64,000 nucleotides of DNA from Xanthomonas boreopolis (GCA_014654535.1 BNBA01000004.1:52805-116804); one strand, 5' to 3'; positions 1 to 8,944 are shown, counted from the stretch's first letter. Program-made: numbers and translations. The notes: generated from the sequence alone by a model not told the origin.

Positions 1-51
1 ACCCCGCCTGCGCGCCCGCAGCTGCGCTGCGGGTCCGCGGAGCCGGCGGGA

Positions 52-118
52 TTTTTCGACGGGGCATCCTGCCCCGGCGAAAAACGACGTGCATCCATGC
101 ACGTCGCCCCTGCGGGGT
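52..118. repeat. Cluster of three hairpins upstream of the polyamine locus
   Basis: Three inverted repeats lie side by side. The first has 15-base arms (52-66 and 70-84, one mismatch, 3-base loop) bounded by T and A runs. The second has perfect 10-base arms (85-94 and 97-106, 2-base loop). The third is CCCC-TGC-GGGG followed by TTTT (about 107-119). The T-flanked stems could act as terminators for a gene left of the window, or the block could be a dispersed structured repeat. No coding sequence is evident in 1-257. Confidence 0.5.
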
Positions 119-190
119 TTTACCCGCCATCTCCGCCGCTTCGGAGGGGCCCCGGTAAGTCAAAGGCGGGAAGCCAAGGCAACATCACGA

Positions 191-236
<46 letters not shown>

Positions 237-263
237 AAATCAAAAGCGATAGCGGAGATGGCG

Positions 264-1628
264 ATGGACCCGATTCAAACGCGGACCCTGCAGGACCTGG
301 ATGCAGCCCACCACCTGCATCCGTTCAACGACAACGCGGCGCTGGCGAAGAAGGGCACGCGCATCCTGACGCGGGGCGAGGGCGTCTATGTGTGGGATGC
401 GGAGGGGCACCAGTTGCTGGACGCGTTCGCCGGGCTGTGGTGCGTCAACATCGGTTACGGCCGGGCCGAGCTGGGCGAGGCGGCGGCGCGGCAGATGGAG
501 GAGCTGGCCTACTACAACAGCTTCTTCCAGTGCACCACCGAGCCGACCATCCGCCTGGCCGCCAAGCTCGCCGAGCTGGCGCCCGGCGACATCAACCACG
601 CCTTCTTCACCAACTCCGGTTCGGAGGCCAACGACACCATCCTGCGGCTGGTGCGGCACTTCTGGGCGGTGCAGGGCAAGCCGCAGAAGCAGGTCTTCAT
701 CGGGCGCCACGACGGCTACCACGGCACCACCATGGCCGGCGCCAGCCTCGGCGGGATGAAGGGCATGCACAAGCAGGGCGGCCTGCCGATCCCGGGCATC
801 GCGCACATCGATCCGCCGTACTGGTTCGGCGACGGCGGCGACACGGACCCGGAGGAGTACGGCCTGCTCGCCGCGCGGCGGCTGGAGGACAAGATCCTCG
901 AGCTGGGCCCGGACAACGTCGCCGCCTTCATCGGCGAGCCGATCATGGGCGCCATCGGCGTGTACATCCCGCCGCGCAGCTACTGGCCCGAGATCGAGCG
1001 GATCTGCCGCAGGTACGACGTGCTGCTGGTCGCCGACGAGGTGATCTGCGGCTTCGGCCGCACCGGGCAGTGGTTCGGCTCGCAGTACTTCGGTTTCCAG
1101 CCGGACGTGATGACCATCGCCAAGGGCATCACCTCCGGCTACATCCCGCTCGGCGCGGCGATGTTCAACGACCGCGTCGCGGGCGTGCTGAAGGAGCAGG
1201 GCGGCGAGCTGGCGCACGGTTGCACCTATTCGGGGCATCCGGTCTGCACCGCCGTGGCGCTGGAGAACCTGCGGATCATGCAGGAAGAGCGCATCGTCGA
1301 GACTGCGCGCGAGCGGATCGCGCCCTACCTGGCCCAGCGCTGGGCCGAGCTGGGCGGGCACCGGCTGGTCGGCGAGGCGCGCATCGCCGGGTTGATGGGG
1401 GCGCTCGAACTGGTGCCGGACAAGCGCCGGCGCGGCTACTTCGACGAGCGCGGCAAGGTCGGCGCGCTGTGCCGCGACATTGCGCTCCGTCATGGCCTGA
1501 TCCTGCGCGCGACCAACGATGCGATGCTGTTGTCGCCGCCGCTGGTGATCACCCGGGCCCAGGTCGACGAACTGTTCGACAAGGCCTGGAAGGCGCTGGA
1601 CGACACCGCCGCGGCGCTGGGCAAATAG
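264..1628 (+). CDS. spuC: Putrescine-type class III aminotransferase
   Basis: Class III (omega) PLP aminotransferase, 454 aa, of the SpuC putrescine-pyruvate transaminase type. It would convert putrescine to 4-aminobutanal with pyruvate as amino acceptor, in the cytoplasm. The N-terminal HLHPFND segment, the NSGSEAND phosphate-binding motif, DEVICGFGRTG and the PLP lysine in IAKGITSGY (about Lys287) are all present and the length is typical. I prefer the ATG at 264 because GGAG at 254-257 is six bases from it, while the ATG at 258 directly abuts that site. It is followed by two PotF-type binding proteins, which supports a polyamine substrate. Other diamines or beta-amino acids cannot be excluded. 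Confidence 0.85.
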   Translation: MDPIQTRTLQDLDAAHHLHPFNDNAALAKKGTRILTRGEGVYVWDAEGHQLLDAFAGLWCVNIGYGRAELGEAAARQMEELAYYNSFFQCTTEPTIRLAAKLAELAPGDINHAFFTNSGSEANDTILRLVRHFWAVQGKPQKQVFIGRHDGYHGTTMAGASLGGMKGMHKQGGLPIPGIAHIDPPYWFGDGGDTDPEEYGLLAARRLEDKILELGPDNVAAFIGEPIMGAIGVYIPPRSYWPEIERICRRYDVLLVADEVICGFGRTGQWFGSQYFGFQPDVMTIAKGITSGYIPLGAAMFNDRVAGVLKEQGGELAHGCTYSGHPVCTAVALENLRIMQEERIVETARERIAPYLAQRWAELGGHRLVGEARIAGLMGALELVPDKRRRGYFDERGKVGALCRDIALRHGLILRATNDAMLLSPPLVITRAQVDELFDKAWKALDDTAAALGK

Positions 1629-1705
1629 CCCGGCGCTGGGTAGGCTGGCGTAGTCCCGGCCCACGGCCGGCCCCACCCTCATAGCGGGATCTTGTGGAGA
1701 CCACG

Positions 1706-2845
1706 ATGAAGCTGCGAATCCTGACCGTCGCCCTCGCCACCACGCTGCTGGCCGCCTGCGGCGGCAAGCCCGAGGCCGGCGCCAATGCCGATGCCGGCAA
1801 GCCCGCCGGCGCCGAGGAGAAGGTCCTCAACGTCTACAACTACTCCGACTACATCGCCGAGGACACCGTCCCCAACTTCGAGAAGGCGACCGGCATCAAG
1901 GTCGTCTACGACGTGTTCGACAGCGACGAGATGGTCGAGGCCAAGCTGCTGGCCGGCGGCAGCGGCTACGACGTGGTGGTGCCGACGCTCAATTTCTTCG
2001 GCCGCCAGATCAAGGCCGGCGTGTTCCTGCCGCTGGACAAGAGCAAGATCCCGAACCTGGCCAACCTCGACCCGGACGTGATGAAGCGCATCGCGCAGCA
2101 GGATCCGGGCAACGCGTACGGCGTGCCGTACATGATCGGCACCACCGGCATCGGCTACAACGTCGACAAGCTCAAGGAGCGCTTCGGCGGCAGCACCGAC
2201 ATCGCCGGCAGCTGGGACCTGATCTTCAAGCCGGAGAACATCGGCAAGATGAAGGACTGCGGCGTGACGATCCTCGATACGCCCTCCGACCTGCTGCCGA
2301 TCGCGCTGAACTACCTGGGCCTGGACCCGCACAGCCAGAAGCCGGAGGAACTGCAGAAGGCCGCCGACCTGATCAAGGGGATCCGCCCGTACGTGCAGAA
2401 CTTCCATTCCAGCCAGTACGTCAGCTCGCTCGCCAACGGCAGCACCTGCCTGGCCGTGGGCTGGTCCGGCGACATCATCCAGGCCCGCGACCGCGCCGAC
2501 GAGGCCGGCAACGGCGTGCACGTGGCCTACTCGATCCCGAAGGAGGGCGCGCCGCAGTGGTTCGACATGCTGGCGATCCCGAAGGACGCCAAGCACCCGG
2601 AAAACGCCTACGCGTTCATCAACTACCTGCTGACGCCGGAAGTGGCCGCGGCCAACACCAACTTCATCCACTACGCCAACCCGGTGCCGAAGGCGACCCC
2701 GCTGGTGGCCGAGGACATCCGCAACGACCCGACGATCTACCCGCCGGACGAGGTGAAGGCCAAGATGTTCACCTACGCGATCAATCCGCCGGAAGTGGAC
2801 CAGCTGTACACGCGGCTGTGGACGGAGATCAAGACGGGGCGTTGA
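1706..2845 (+). CDS. potF: Polyamine ABC transporter substrate-binding lipoprotein (copy 1)
   Basis: Periplasmic polyamine-binding protein of the PotF/SpuD/SpuE family, 379 aa. It begins with a lipoprotein signal (LLAAC, acylated Cys18), then KVLNVYNYSDYIAEDTVPNFEK, the classic start of the mature fold, and ends in the family's YTRLWTEIKTG tail. The start is the ATG at 1706, six bases after GGAG; an in-frame GTG at 1694 overlaps that site and is unlikely. A second, closely related copy follows at 3129 with the same GGAG-ACCACG-ATG initiation region, so the pair arose by tandem duplication. It presumably feeds the ATPase and permeases at 9008-11903. Putrescine and spermidine preferences of the two copies cannot be told apart by eye. 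Confidence 0.9.
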   Translation: MKLRILTVALATTLLAACGGKPEAGANADAGKPAGAEEKVLNVYNYSDYIAEDTVPNFEKATGIKVVYDVFDSDEMVEAKLLAGGSGYDVVVPTLNFFGRQIKAGVFLPLDKSKIPNLANLDPDVMKRIAQQDPGNAYGVPYMIGTTGIGYNVDKLKERFGGSTDIAGSWDLIFKPENIGKMKDCGVTILDTPSDLLPIALNYLGLDPHSQKPEELQKAADLIKGIRPYVQNFHSSQYVSSLANGSTCLAVGWSGDIIQARDRADEAGNGVHVAYSIPKEGAPQWFDMLAIPKDAKHPENAYAFINYLLTPEVAAANTNFIHYANPVPKATPLVAEDIRNDPTIYPPDEVKAKMFTYAINPPEVDQLYTRLWTEIKTGR

Positions 2846-2877
2846 TGCCCAGGGGCTGTTTGCATTCATGAGTGATC

Positions 2878-2941
2878 GTGGGAGGGGCTCCGGTCCCGGC
2901 GCTTTGCTGGCAGAGCCCGCCGGGACCGGAGTCCCTCCCGC
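2878..2941. repeat. REP-like palindrome (GTGGGAGGGGCTCCGG type)
   Basis: Arms of about 24 bases starting GTGGGAGGGGCTCCGGTCCC pair imperfectly with the complementary end around a short loop. It lies between the two potF genes in a 283-base gap that holds no gene. It resembles the palindromes at 8697, 13423 and 16918, so it belongs to a dispersed family. It could also form an mRNA hairpin that attenuates or protects the transcript. Confidence 0.7.
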
Positions 2942-3128
2942 ATGGCCCCCGCGCCATGGCGCAAGCTGGGTTCTGTCGCCGCGGCGGACAGGGGGCTTCA
3001 TCGCAAGGTTCAAGGTGTACGGGCGCCGCCGGTGAGAGCGGCGTTCGCGCGGCAAGGGGGAGGGCAACACCGGGCGTCCGCAACGGCGCCTGCCTACCGC
3101 CGCCTGCGGGCGGCCCATGGAGACCACG

Positions 3129-4259
3129 ATGAAGCAACATGCGATGTGGATGGCGCTGGCCGCGGTGTGTCTGGCCGGTTGCGGGGGAAGCGGCGAGAGC
3201 GCGGGCGACGCGGATGCCCCGGCGTCGCCCGAAGCGAAGGTATTGAACGTCTACAACTGGTCGGACTACATCGCGACCGACACGGTCCCGAACTTCGAGA
3301 AGGCCAGCGGCGTCAAGGTCGCCTACGACGTGTTCGACAGCAACGAGGTCCTTGAGGCCAAGCTGCTGGCCGGCGGCAGCGGCTACGACGTGGTGGTGCC
3401 CTCGCTGAGCTTCCTGGGGCGGCAGATCCAGGCCGGCGTGTTCCAGCCGCTGGACCGCAGCAAGATCCCCAACTGGAACAACCTCGATCCGGAGATGATG
3501 AAGCGCATCGCGCAGCAGGATCCGGGCAACCGGTACGCGGTGCCGTACCTGTGGGGCACCACCGGCATCGGCTACAACATCGACAAGGTCAAGGCGGCCT
3601 TCGGCAGCACCGACGTGGTGAACAGCTGGGACCTGGTGTTCAAGCCGGAGAACATCGCCAAGCTCAAGGACTGCGGCGTCACCATCCTCGACACCGCTTC
3701 GGAGATCGTGCCGACCACCTTGCACTACCTGGGCGAGGATCCCAACAGCACCGATCCGGCGGTGATCGCCAAGGCCGCGGCCAAGCTCAAGGAAATCCGC
3801 CCCTACATCCAGAACTTCCACTCCAGCCAGTACATCGACGCGCTGGCCAAGGGCACCACCTGCCTGGTGGTGGGCTGGTCGGGCGACATCCTGCAGGCGC
3901 GCGACCGCGCCGAGGAGGCCGGCAACGGGGTCCGCATCGGTTATTCGATCCCGAAGGAAGGCGCCTTGCAGTTCTTCGACATGCTGGCGATCCCCAAGGA
4001 CGCCAAGCACCCGGAGAACGCCTATGCGTTCATCAACTACCTGCTGACGCCGGAAGTGGCGGCCGCCAATACCAACTTCGTCAGCTATCCCAACCCGGTG
4101 CCGGCCGCCACGCCCCTGATCGAGGCCGCGATCCGCGACGACAAGACCATCTACCCGCCGCCGGAGACCATGGCCAAGCTGTTCGGCCTGAAGATCATGC
4201 CGCCGGAAGTGGATCGCCAGTACACCCGGCTGTGGACCGAGCTCAAGACGGGGCATTGA
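3129..4259 (+). CDS. potF: Polyamine ABC transporter substrate-binding lipoprotein (copy 2)
   Basis: Second PotF/SpuD/SpuE-type binding protein, 376 aa, with lipobox LAGC (Cys18) and mature start KVLNVYNWSDYIATDTVPNF. It is highly similar to the copy at 1706, most obviously in the shared C-terminal block around AKHPENAYAFINYLLTPEVA. The start is the ATG at 3129, six bases after GGAG; the in-frame ATG at 3117 leaves no room for a ribosome site. In Pseudomonas aeruginosa the tandem SpuD and SpuE proteins bind putrescine and spermidine respectively, so specialisation of the two copies here is a reasonable inference. Confidence 0.9.
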   Translation: MKQHAMWMALAAVCLAGCGGSGESAGDADAPASPEAKVLNVYNWSDYIATDTVPNFEKASGVKVAYDVFDSNEVLEAKLLAGGSGYDVVVPSLSFLGRQIQAGVFQPLDRSKIPNWNNLDPEMMKRIAQQDPGNRYAVPYLWGTTGIGYNIDKVKAAFGSTDVVNSWDLVFKPENIAKLKDCGVTILDTASEIVPTTLHYLGEDPNSTDPAVIAKAAAKLKEIRPYIQNFHSSQYIDALAKGTTCLVVGWSGDILQARDRAEEAGNGVRIGYSIPKEGALQFFDMLAIPKDAKHPENAYAFINYLLTPEVAAANTNFVSYPNPVPAATPLIEAAIRDDKTIYPPPETMAKLFGLKIMPPEVDRQYTRLWTELKTGH

Positions 4260-4319
4260 CCTCCGGCCGGAGGAGATGAACGGGCGGCCGCGGCCCGGCG
4301 CGGCCGTCCCTTCTCAATC

Positions 4320-4335
4320 TGTACCCGGCGGTACA
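4320..4335. promoter_or_regulatory. Candidate operator in the efflux operon leader
   Basis: Inverted repeat TGTACC-CGGC-GGTACA followed directly by the AT-rich stretch AAATAATAGTAA, in the leader upstream of emrA. A weak -35-like TTCTCA lies at 4311-4316, so the palindrome would fall between -35 and -10, a usual repressor position. No TetR or MarR gene adjoins the efflux operon; the regulator would be encoded elsewhere. Confidence 0.35.
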
Positions 4336-4422
4336 AATAATAGTAAGGTAGCCGTCCCGACCATACGTGGCCGTCTGTTCGTCAGGACGGCGAGACCGCA
4401 ACGGCTTTCAAGGAACCTGGCT

Positions 4423-5616
4423 TTGAGCACTGCAGACGACGATCAGGCACGCGGGCATTCCCCTTCCAACGGGTCCGATGACCGCCAGGACAAGGACGGC
4501 AAGCCTTCGCCGCTCGCCAACCCCAAAGTCAAGTGGACGCTTCTCGTCGTCGGCCTCGTGGTGCTGGCCGGGCTGGTCGCCTGGTTCGTGCACTGGCTGC
4601 TGGTCGGGCGCTACCTGCAGGAAACCAACAACGCCTACCTGAAGGCCGATGCGGTCGCGGTGGCGCCGCGGGTCAACGGCTACGTCACCCAGGTGTTCGT
4701 CAAGGACAACCAATGGGTGAAGGCCGGCGAGCCGCTGCTCGAGATCGACGGGCGTACCTACCGCGCGCAGCTGGAGCAGGCCGAGGCGGTGGTGGCGGTG
4801 CGCGAGGCCGACATCGCCGCCGCCGAGGCCGGCGTGCAGGGACAATCCGCGCAACTGCTGCAGGCGCGCACCCAGGTCACCGCGGCGGCGGCCAGCCTGC
4901 GCCTGGCCAAGGCGGAGGTCGCGCGGTTCACCCCGCTCGCCGCCAGCGGCGCCGACACCCACGAACACCTGGAAAGCCTGCAGCACGACCTTGAACGCGC
5001 GCAGGCGCAATACGACGCCGCCCGGGCCCAGCTCGAAGGCGCCGGCAGCCAGCTGGAAGCGTCCAAGGCGCAGCTCGCCCAGGCCCGCGCGGGCCTGGCG
5101 CAGGCCCGCGCCGATGCCGACGCCGCGCGCCTGGCCTTCGAGGACACGCGGCTGACCGCGCGCATCGACGGGCGCATCGGCAACAAGACCGTGCAGGTCG
5201 GCCAGTTCGTCGCCGCCGGTACCCGCACGATGACGGTGATGCCGGTGGAGGACCTCTACCTCGAGGCCAACTTCAAGGAAACCCAGATGGGCCTCATGCG
5301 GCCGGGGCAGCCGGCGGAGATCGAGGTCGACGCCCTGTCCGGCGTGAAGCTGCACGGCACGGTCGACAGCATTTCGCCCGGTACCGGCTCGCAGTTCGCG
5401 CTGCTGCCGCCGGAGAACGCCACCGGCAACTTCACCAAGGTCGTGCAGCGCGTGCCGGTGCGCATCCGCGTCGATGCCGGCGCCGAGGCGCGCAAGGTGC
5501 TGGTGCCGGGCATGTCGGTGGTGGTGACCGTCGATACCCGCTCGGCCAAGGACGGCAAGGCGCGGGCCGAGGACGAGGCCGGGCGCGAGGGCGCGAAGGG
5601 CGGGGCGGCGCAGTGA
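4423..5616 (+). CDS. emrA: EmrA-type membrane fusion protein of a tripartite efflux pump
   Basis: HlyD/EmrA-family periplasmic adaptor, 397 aa from the TTG at 4423, which follows AAGGAA (4410-4415). The frame is open back to 4276, but that extension is unlike the family and crosses the candidate operator. One membrane helix lies at about residues 36-60, followed by the biotinyl-lipoyl half ETNNAYLKADAVAVAPRVNGYV, a long alanine/glutamine-rich coiled-coil hairpin (about 110-240) and the second lipoyl and beta-barrel region. It links the inner-membrane EmrB to the outer-membrane factor; all three genes overlap or abut, so they form one operon. Substrate is unknown; hydrophobic drugs and uncouplers are typical for EmrAB. 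Confidence 0.88.
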   Translation: MSTADDDQARGHSPSNGSDDRQDKDGKPSPLANPKVKWTLLVVGLVVLAGLVAWFVHWLLVGRYLQETNNAYLKADAVAVAPRVNGYVTQVFVKDNQWVKAGEPLLEIDGRTYRAQLEQAEAVVAVREADIAAAEAGVQGQSAQLLQARTQVTAAAASLRLAKAEVARFTPLAASGADTHEHLESLQHDLERAQAQYDAARAQLEGAGSQLEASKAQLAQARAGLAQARADADAARLAFEDTRLTARIDGRIGNKTVQVGQFVAAGTRTMTVMPVEDLYLEANFKETQMGLMRPGQPAEIEVDALSGVKLHGTVDSISPGTGSQFALLPPENATGNFTKVVQRVPVRIRVDAGAEARKVLVPGMSVVVTVDTRSAKDGKARAEDEAGREGAKGGAAQ

Positions 5617-7187
5617 GCGCGCATGCCGCCGCGGCGGCCGCCGGCCGCCCGCGCAAGGCGGACGCCAGCGCCTGGCTGGCCGTGGCCGCCGGCACCATCG
5701 GTTCGTTCATGGCGACGCTGGACATCTCCATCGTCAATGCCGCGTTGCCGACCATCCAGGGCGAGGTCGGCGCCAGCGGCACCGAGGGCACCTGGATCTC
5801 CACCGCCTACCTGGTCTCGGAGATCGTGATGATCCCGCTGACCGGCTGGTTCGTGCGCACGCTCGGGCTGCGCAACTTCCTGCTGATCTGCGCGATCATG
5901 TTCACCGCGTTCTCGGTGATGTGCGGGCTGTCCACGACGCTGCCGATGATGATCCTGGGGCGCGTGGGGCAGGGATTCGCCGGCGGCGCGCTGATCCCGA
6001 CCGCGCTGACCATCGTCGGCACGCGCCTGCCGCCGGAACAGCAGACCCAGGGCACCGCGCTGTTCGGCATGACCGTGATCCTGGGGCCGGTGATCGGGCC
6101 GCTGCTGGGCGGCTGGCTGGCCGAGAACGTCAGCTGGCACTACGCGTTCTTCATCAACGTGCCGATCTGCGCGGGCCTGGTGGCGCTGTTGCTGCTGGGC
6201 CTGAAGCACGAGAAGGCCGACTGGGGCGGATTGCTGCGCGCCGACTGGCTCGGCATCTTCGGCATGACCGCGGGCCTGGGCGCGTTGACGGTGGTGCTGG
6301 AGGAGGGGCAGCGCGAGCGCTGGTTCGAGTCGGAGCTGATCCTGATGCTCTCGCTGCTGTCGCTGCTCGGCTTCGGCGCGTTGCTGCTGGCGCAGTTCAT
6401 CAACCGCGAGCCGGTGATCCGGCTGTCGATCCTGCGCAACCGCGCCTTCGCCTCGGTGTTCGTGATGGTGACGGCGGTGGGCATGATCCTGTTCGGCGTG
6501 ATGTACATGATCCCGCAGTTCCTGGCGGTGATCTCCGGCTACAACACCGAGCAGGCCGGCTACGTGCTGTTGCTCGGCGGCGTGCCGACCGTGCTGCTGA
6601 TGCCGTTGATGCCCTGGATGCTGGCCAACGTGGACGTGCGCCTGATGGTGGGCATCGGCATGGCCGCGTTCGCCGGCGCCTGCTTCGTCAACCTGGGGCT
6701 GACCGCCGACAGCGTCGGCATCCACTTCGTGATCGGCCAGTTGCTGCAGGGCGTGGGCCTGGCGTTCGCGATGATGGCGCTCAACCAGGCCGCGATCACC
6801 TCGGTGCCGCAGAACCTCACCGGCGACGCTTCGGGCCTGTTCAACGCCGCGCGCAACCTCGGCGGTTCGATCGGCCTGGCGTTGATCTCCACCTTCCAGG
6901 AGCGCCGGCTGACCTTCCACACCGAGATGATCGGCAGCTCGACCACGGCCAACTCGCCGCTGGCGCAGGACTACCTGCACGGCATCGGCGCCCAGCTGCA
7001 GGCGGGCAGCGGCGACGCGCAACTGCAGGCGTTCGCCCGGATCGCGCAGCTGGTGCAGCAGCAAGCGCTGGTGATGACCTACAACGACCTGTTCTGGATC
7101 TTCGGCGTGATCGTGGTTTGCACGTTCCCGTTGATCTTCATGCTCAAGCCGCTGCCCAAGGGCGGCGGGCCCATGGTGATGCACTGA
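5613..7187 (+). CDS. emrB: EmrB-type MFS drug efflux transporter (DHA2, 14 helices)
   Basis: Proton-driven DHA2-family major facilitator, 524 aa, with about 14 membrane helices. Recognisable blocks are GSFMATLDISIVNAALP in helix 1, TWISTAYLVSEIVMIPLTGW in helix 2 and GPVIGPLLGGWLAENVSWHYAFFIN (the antiporter motif C region). It starts at GTG 5613, overlapping the emrA stop by four bases (GTGA), which implies translational coupling. It pumps substrate through EmrA and the NodT-type channel at 7187. Confidence 0.92.
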   Translation: MSAHAAAAAAGRPRKADASAWLAVAAGTIGSFMATLDISIVNAALPTIQGEVGASGTEGTWISTAYLVSEIVMIPLTGWFVRTLGLRNFLLICAIMFTAFSVMCGLSTTLPMMILGRVGQGFAGGALIPTALTIVGTRLPPEQQTQGTALFGMTVILGPVIGPLLGGWLAENVSWHYAFFINVPICAGLVALLLLGLKHEKADWGGLLRADWLGIFGMTAGLGALTVVLEEGQRERWFESELILMLSLLSLLGFGALLLAQFINREPVIRLSILRNRAFASVFVMVTAVGMILFGVMYMIPQFLAVISGYNTEQAGYVLLLGGVPTVLLMPLMPWMLANVDVRLMVGIGMAAFAGACFVNLGLTADSVGIHFVIGQLLQGVGLAFAMMALNQAAITSVPQNLTGDASGLFNAARNLGGSIGLALISTFQERRLTFHTEMIGSSTTANSPLAQDYLHGIGAQLQAGSGDAQLQAFARIAQLVQQQALVMTYNDLFWIFGVIVVCTFPLIFMLKPLPKGGGPMVMH

Positions 7188-8656
7188 TGACCACCCGTTC
7201 CCCGTTCCGTCCGTTGTTGCTGCCGGCCGCGCTGCCGCTGCTGTTGTCGGCGTGCATGCTGGGCCCGGACTACGTCAAGCCCGACGTGGCCGGCGACGCC
7301 CTGGCGCAGGCGCGCCTGCCGCGCGCCGATCCGGCCGTCGTCGCCGATGCGCCGCCGCCGCAGCGCTGGTGGGAGGCGCTCGACGATGCGCAGCTCACCT
7401 GGCTGGTCGAGCAGGCGCTGGCCCACAGTCCCGACCTGCGCGCGGCCGAGGCCAACGTCAGCGCCTCGCGCGCGCTGGTGCGGCAGCGCCGGGCAGAGCG
7501 GATGCCGAGCGTCGGCGCCACCGCGGGCTACGTGCACGCGCGCATGCCAGACGCGATCGTCGATGCGGCGCGCAGCACCCCGCAGTTGCAGGGAACCGAC
7601 CTGGACAACGTCGAGCTCTACACCGCGGCCTTCGACGCGAGCTGGGAGCTGGACCTGTTCGGGCGCCGCCGCCGCGCGCAGCAGGAGGCGCAGGCGCAGG
7701 CCGAGGCCGACGAGGCCCAGCTGGCGGACGCGCAAGTCCAGCTCGCCGCCGAGGTGGGCCGTGCCTACGCCAACTACCGCGGTACCCAGGAGCGGCTGGC
7801 GATCGCCCGCGACAGCCGCGACAAGGCGGCGAAGATGCTGGAGCTGACCCGGCAGCGCCGCGAACGCGGCGCCGCGCCGCAGACCGACGTGGAACGCGCG
7901 CTGGCGCAGCTGCGCCAGCAGGAGGCGTCGATCCCGGACCTGCAGGCGACCCTGCAGGAATCGCTCGACCAGCTGGCGCTGATGACCGGACGCGTGCCCG
8001 GCGCCCTCGATGCCGCACTGGCCGAACCGCGGCCGCTGCCGCAGTTGCCGGCGGTGGTGCCGGTGGACGATGCGGCCTCGCTGATCCGCAGGCGCCCGGA
8101 CGTGCGCAGGGCCGAGCGCCAGCTGGCCGCGTCGTCGGCCAAGATCGGCCAGGCGCTGTCGGGCTACTTCCCGCAGGTGACGCTGCTCGGCGGGATCGGC
8201 ATGGGCGCGACCTCGCCGGGCGATCTAGGCTCCGACGCGGTCGGCACGGTGGTCGCGCCGATCCTGCGCTGGTCGGTGTTCGATTTCGGCAAGACGCGCT
8301 CGCAGGTGGCGCAGGCGAGGGCGGGCAACCAGGCCTATGCGGCCAGCTACGAGGCCAAGGTGCTCGCGGCCCTGCAGGACGCCAACAACGCGCTGGCGCG
8401 CTTCGGCGCCTCGCGCCGGGCACTGGCGATGGCCGGCGATGCGGCGGACGCGGCGACGCGTTCGTCCGACCTGGTGCAGCAGCGCTACCGGGCCGGCGCC
8501 ACGTCGTTGATCGACGCGCTGGACGTGCAGCGCCAGCAGCTGTCCGCGCGCGACAGCCGGACCCAGGCGCAGATGAAGCTGCTGGTGGACTACATCGGCC
8601 TGCAGAAGAGCCTGGGGCTGGGCTGGCAGGCGCCGGAGCAGGCGGCGGCCAGGTAG
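7187..8656 (+). CDS. NodT-family outer-membrane efflux lipoprotein
   Basis: Outer-membrane factor of the TolC/OprM/NodT class, 489 aa. It has a lipoprotein signal ending LLLSAC (Cys23), then the typical GPDYVKP start, WWEALDD, ASWELDLFGRRRRA and the second half-repeat with VVAPILRWSVFDFGKTRSQV. Two tandem outer-membrane efflux domains give the usual length. The ATG at 7187 overlaps the emrB stop (TGATGA). It supplies the exit duct for EmrAB. In Stenotrophomonas the comparable protein is called EmrC, but I have not assigned that symbol. Confidence 0.9.
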   Translation: MTTRSPFRPLLLPAALPLLLSACMLGPDYVKPDVAGDALAQARLPRADPAVVADAPPPQRWWEALDDAQLTWLVEQALAHSPDLRAAEANVSASRALVRQRRAERMPSVGATAGYVHARMPDAIVDAARSTPQLQGTDLDNVELYTAAFDASWELDLFGRRRRAQQEAQAQAEADEAQLADAQVQLAAEVGRAYANYRGTQERLAIARDSRDKAAKMLELTRQRRERGAAPQTDVERALAQLRQQEASIPDLQATLQESLDQLALMTGRVPGALDAALAEPRPLPQLPAVVPVDDAASLIRRRPDVRRAERQLAASSAKIGQALSGYFPQVTLLGGIGMGATSPGDLGSDAVGTVVAPILRWSVFDFGKTRSQVAQARAGNQAYAASYEAKVLAALQDANNALARFGASRRALAMAGDAADAATRSSDLVQQRYRAGATSLIDALDVQRQQLSARDSRTQAQMKLLVDYIGLQKSLGLGWQAPEQAAAR

Positions 8657-8696
8657 GCCGTACTTTCTTGCTCGGCTCTGTTCGGGCCGGGCAGTG

Positions 8697-8770
8697 TTCT
8701 TGTGGGAGGGACTTCGGCCCCGGCGGCAGCATCGGCCAAGCGTCGGGACCGAAGTCCCTCCCGCAAGAAA
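8697..8770. repeat. REP-like palindrome (TGTGGGAGGGACTTCGG type)
   Basis: Long imperfect inverted repeat; the left arm begins TTCTTGTGGGAGGGACTTCG and the right arm mirrors it to about 8770. A further short repeat (TACTTTCTTG at 8661, CAAGAAAGTA at 8764) encloses it. It sits after the efflux operon in the 8657-9007 gap, the only gene-free stretch over 300 bases in the window. The rest of that gap is GC-rich with no frame I would call a gene. It may also terminate the efflux transcript. Confidence 0.7.
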
Positions 8771-8915
8771 GTAGTTGAACACCGTCCCGGGGCTTCGCCC
8801 CCGCCTCGCCCCGTCCGCGTCCCGGTCCACGCCGGCGGCGTGGGCGCTCCGAGGCACGCGCGCCGCCGGCGCGCAGGCCGTGCCTTGCCGCCCCTAGCGG
8901 AGGGGACTTCGAGCG

Positions 8916-8944
8916 TTTTCCCGCCACCGTGGCCCCGCTACACT
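8916..8944 (+). promoter_or_regulatory. Candidate sigma-70 promoter for potGHI
   Basis: TTTTCC (8916-8921), a 17-base spacer and TACACT (8939-8944) lie about 60 bases before the potG start. The -35 is poor, but the -10 and its flank (CGCTACACT) match the better promoter before petA. It would let the transporter genes be expressed independently of the upstream binding-protein genes. Confidence 0.35.
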
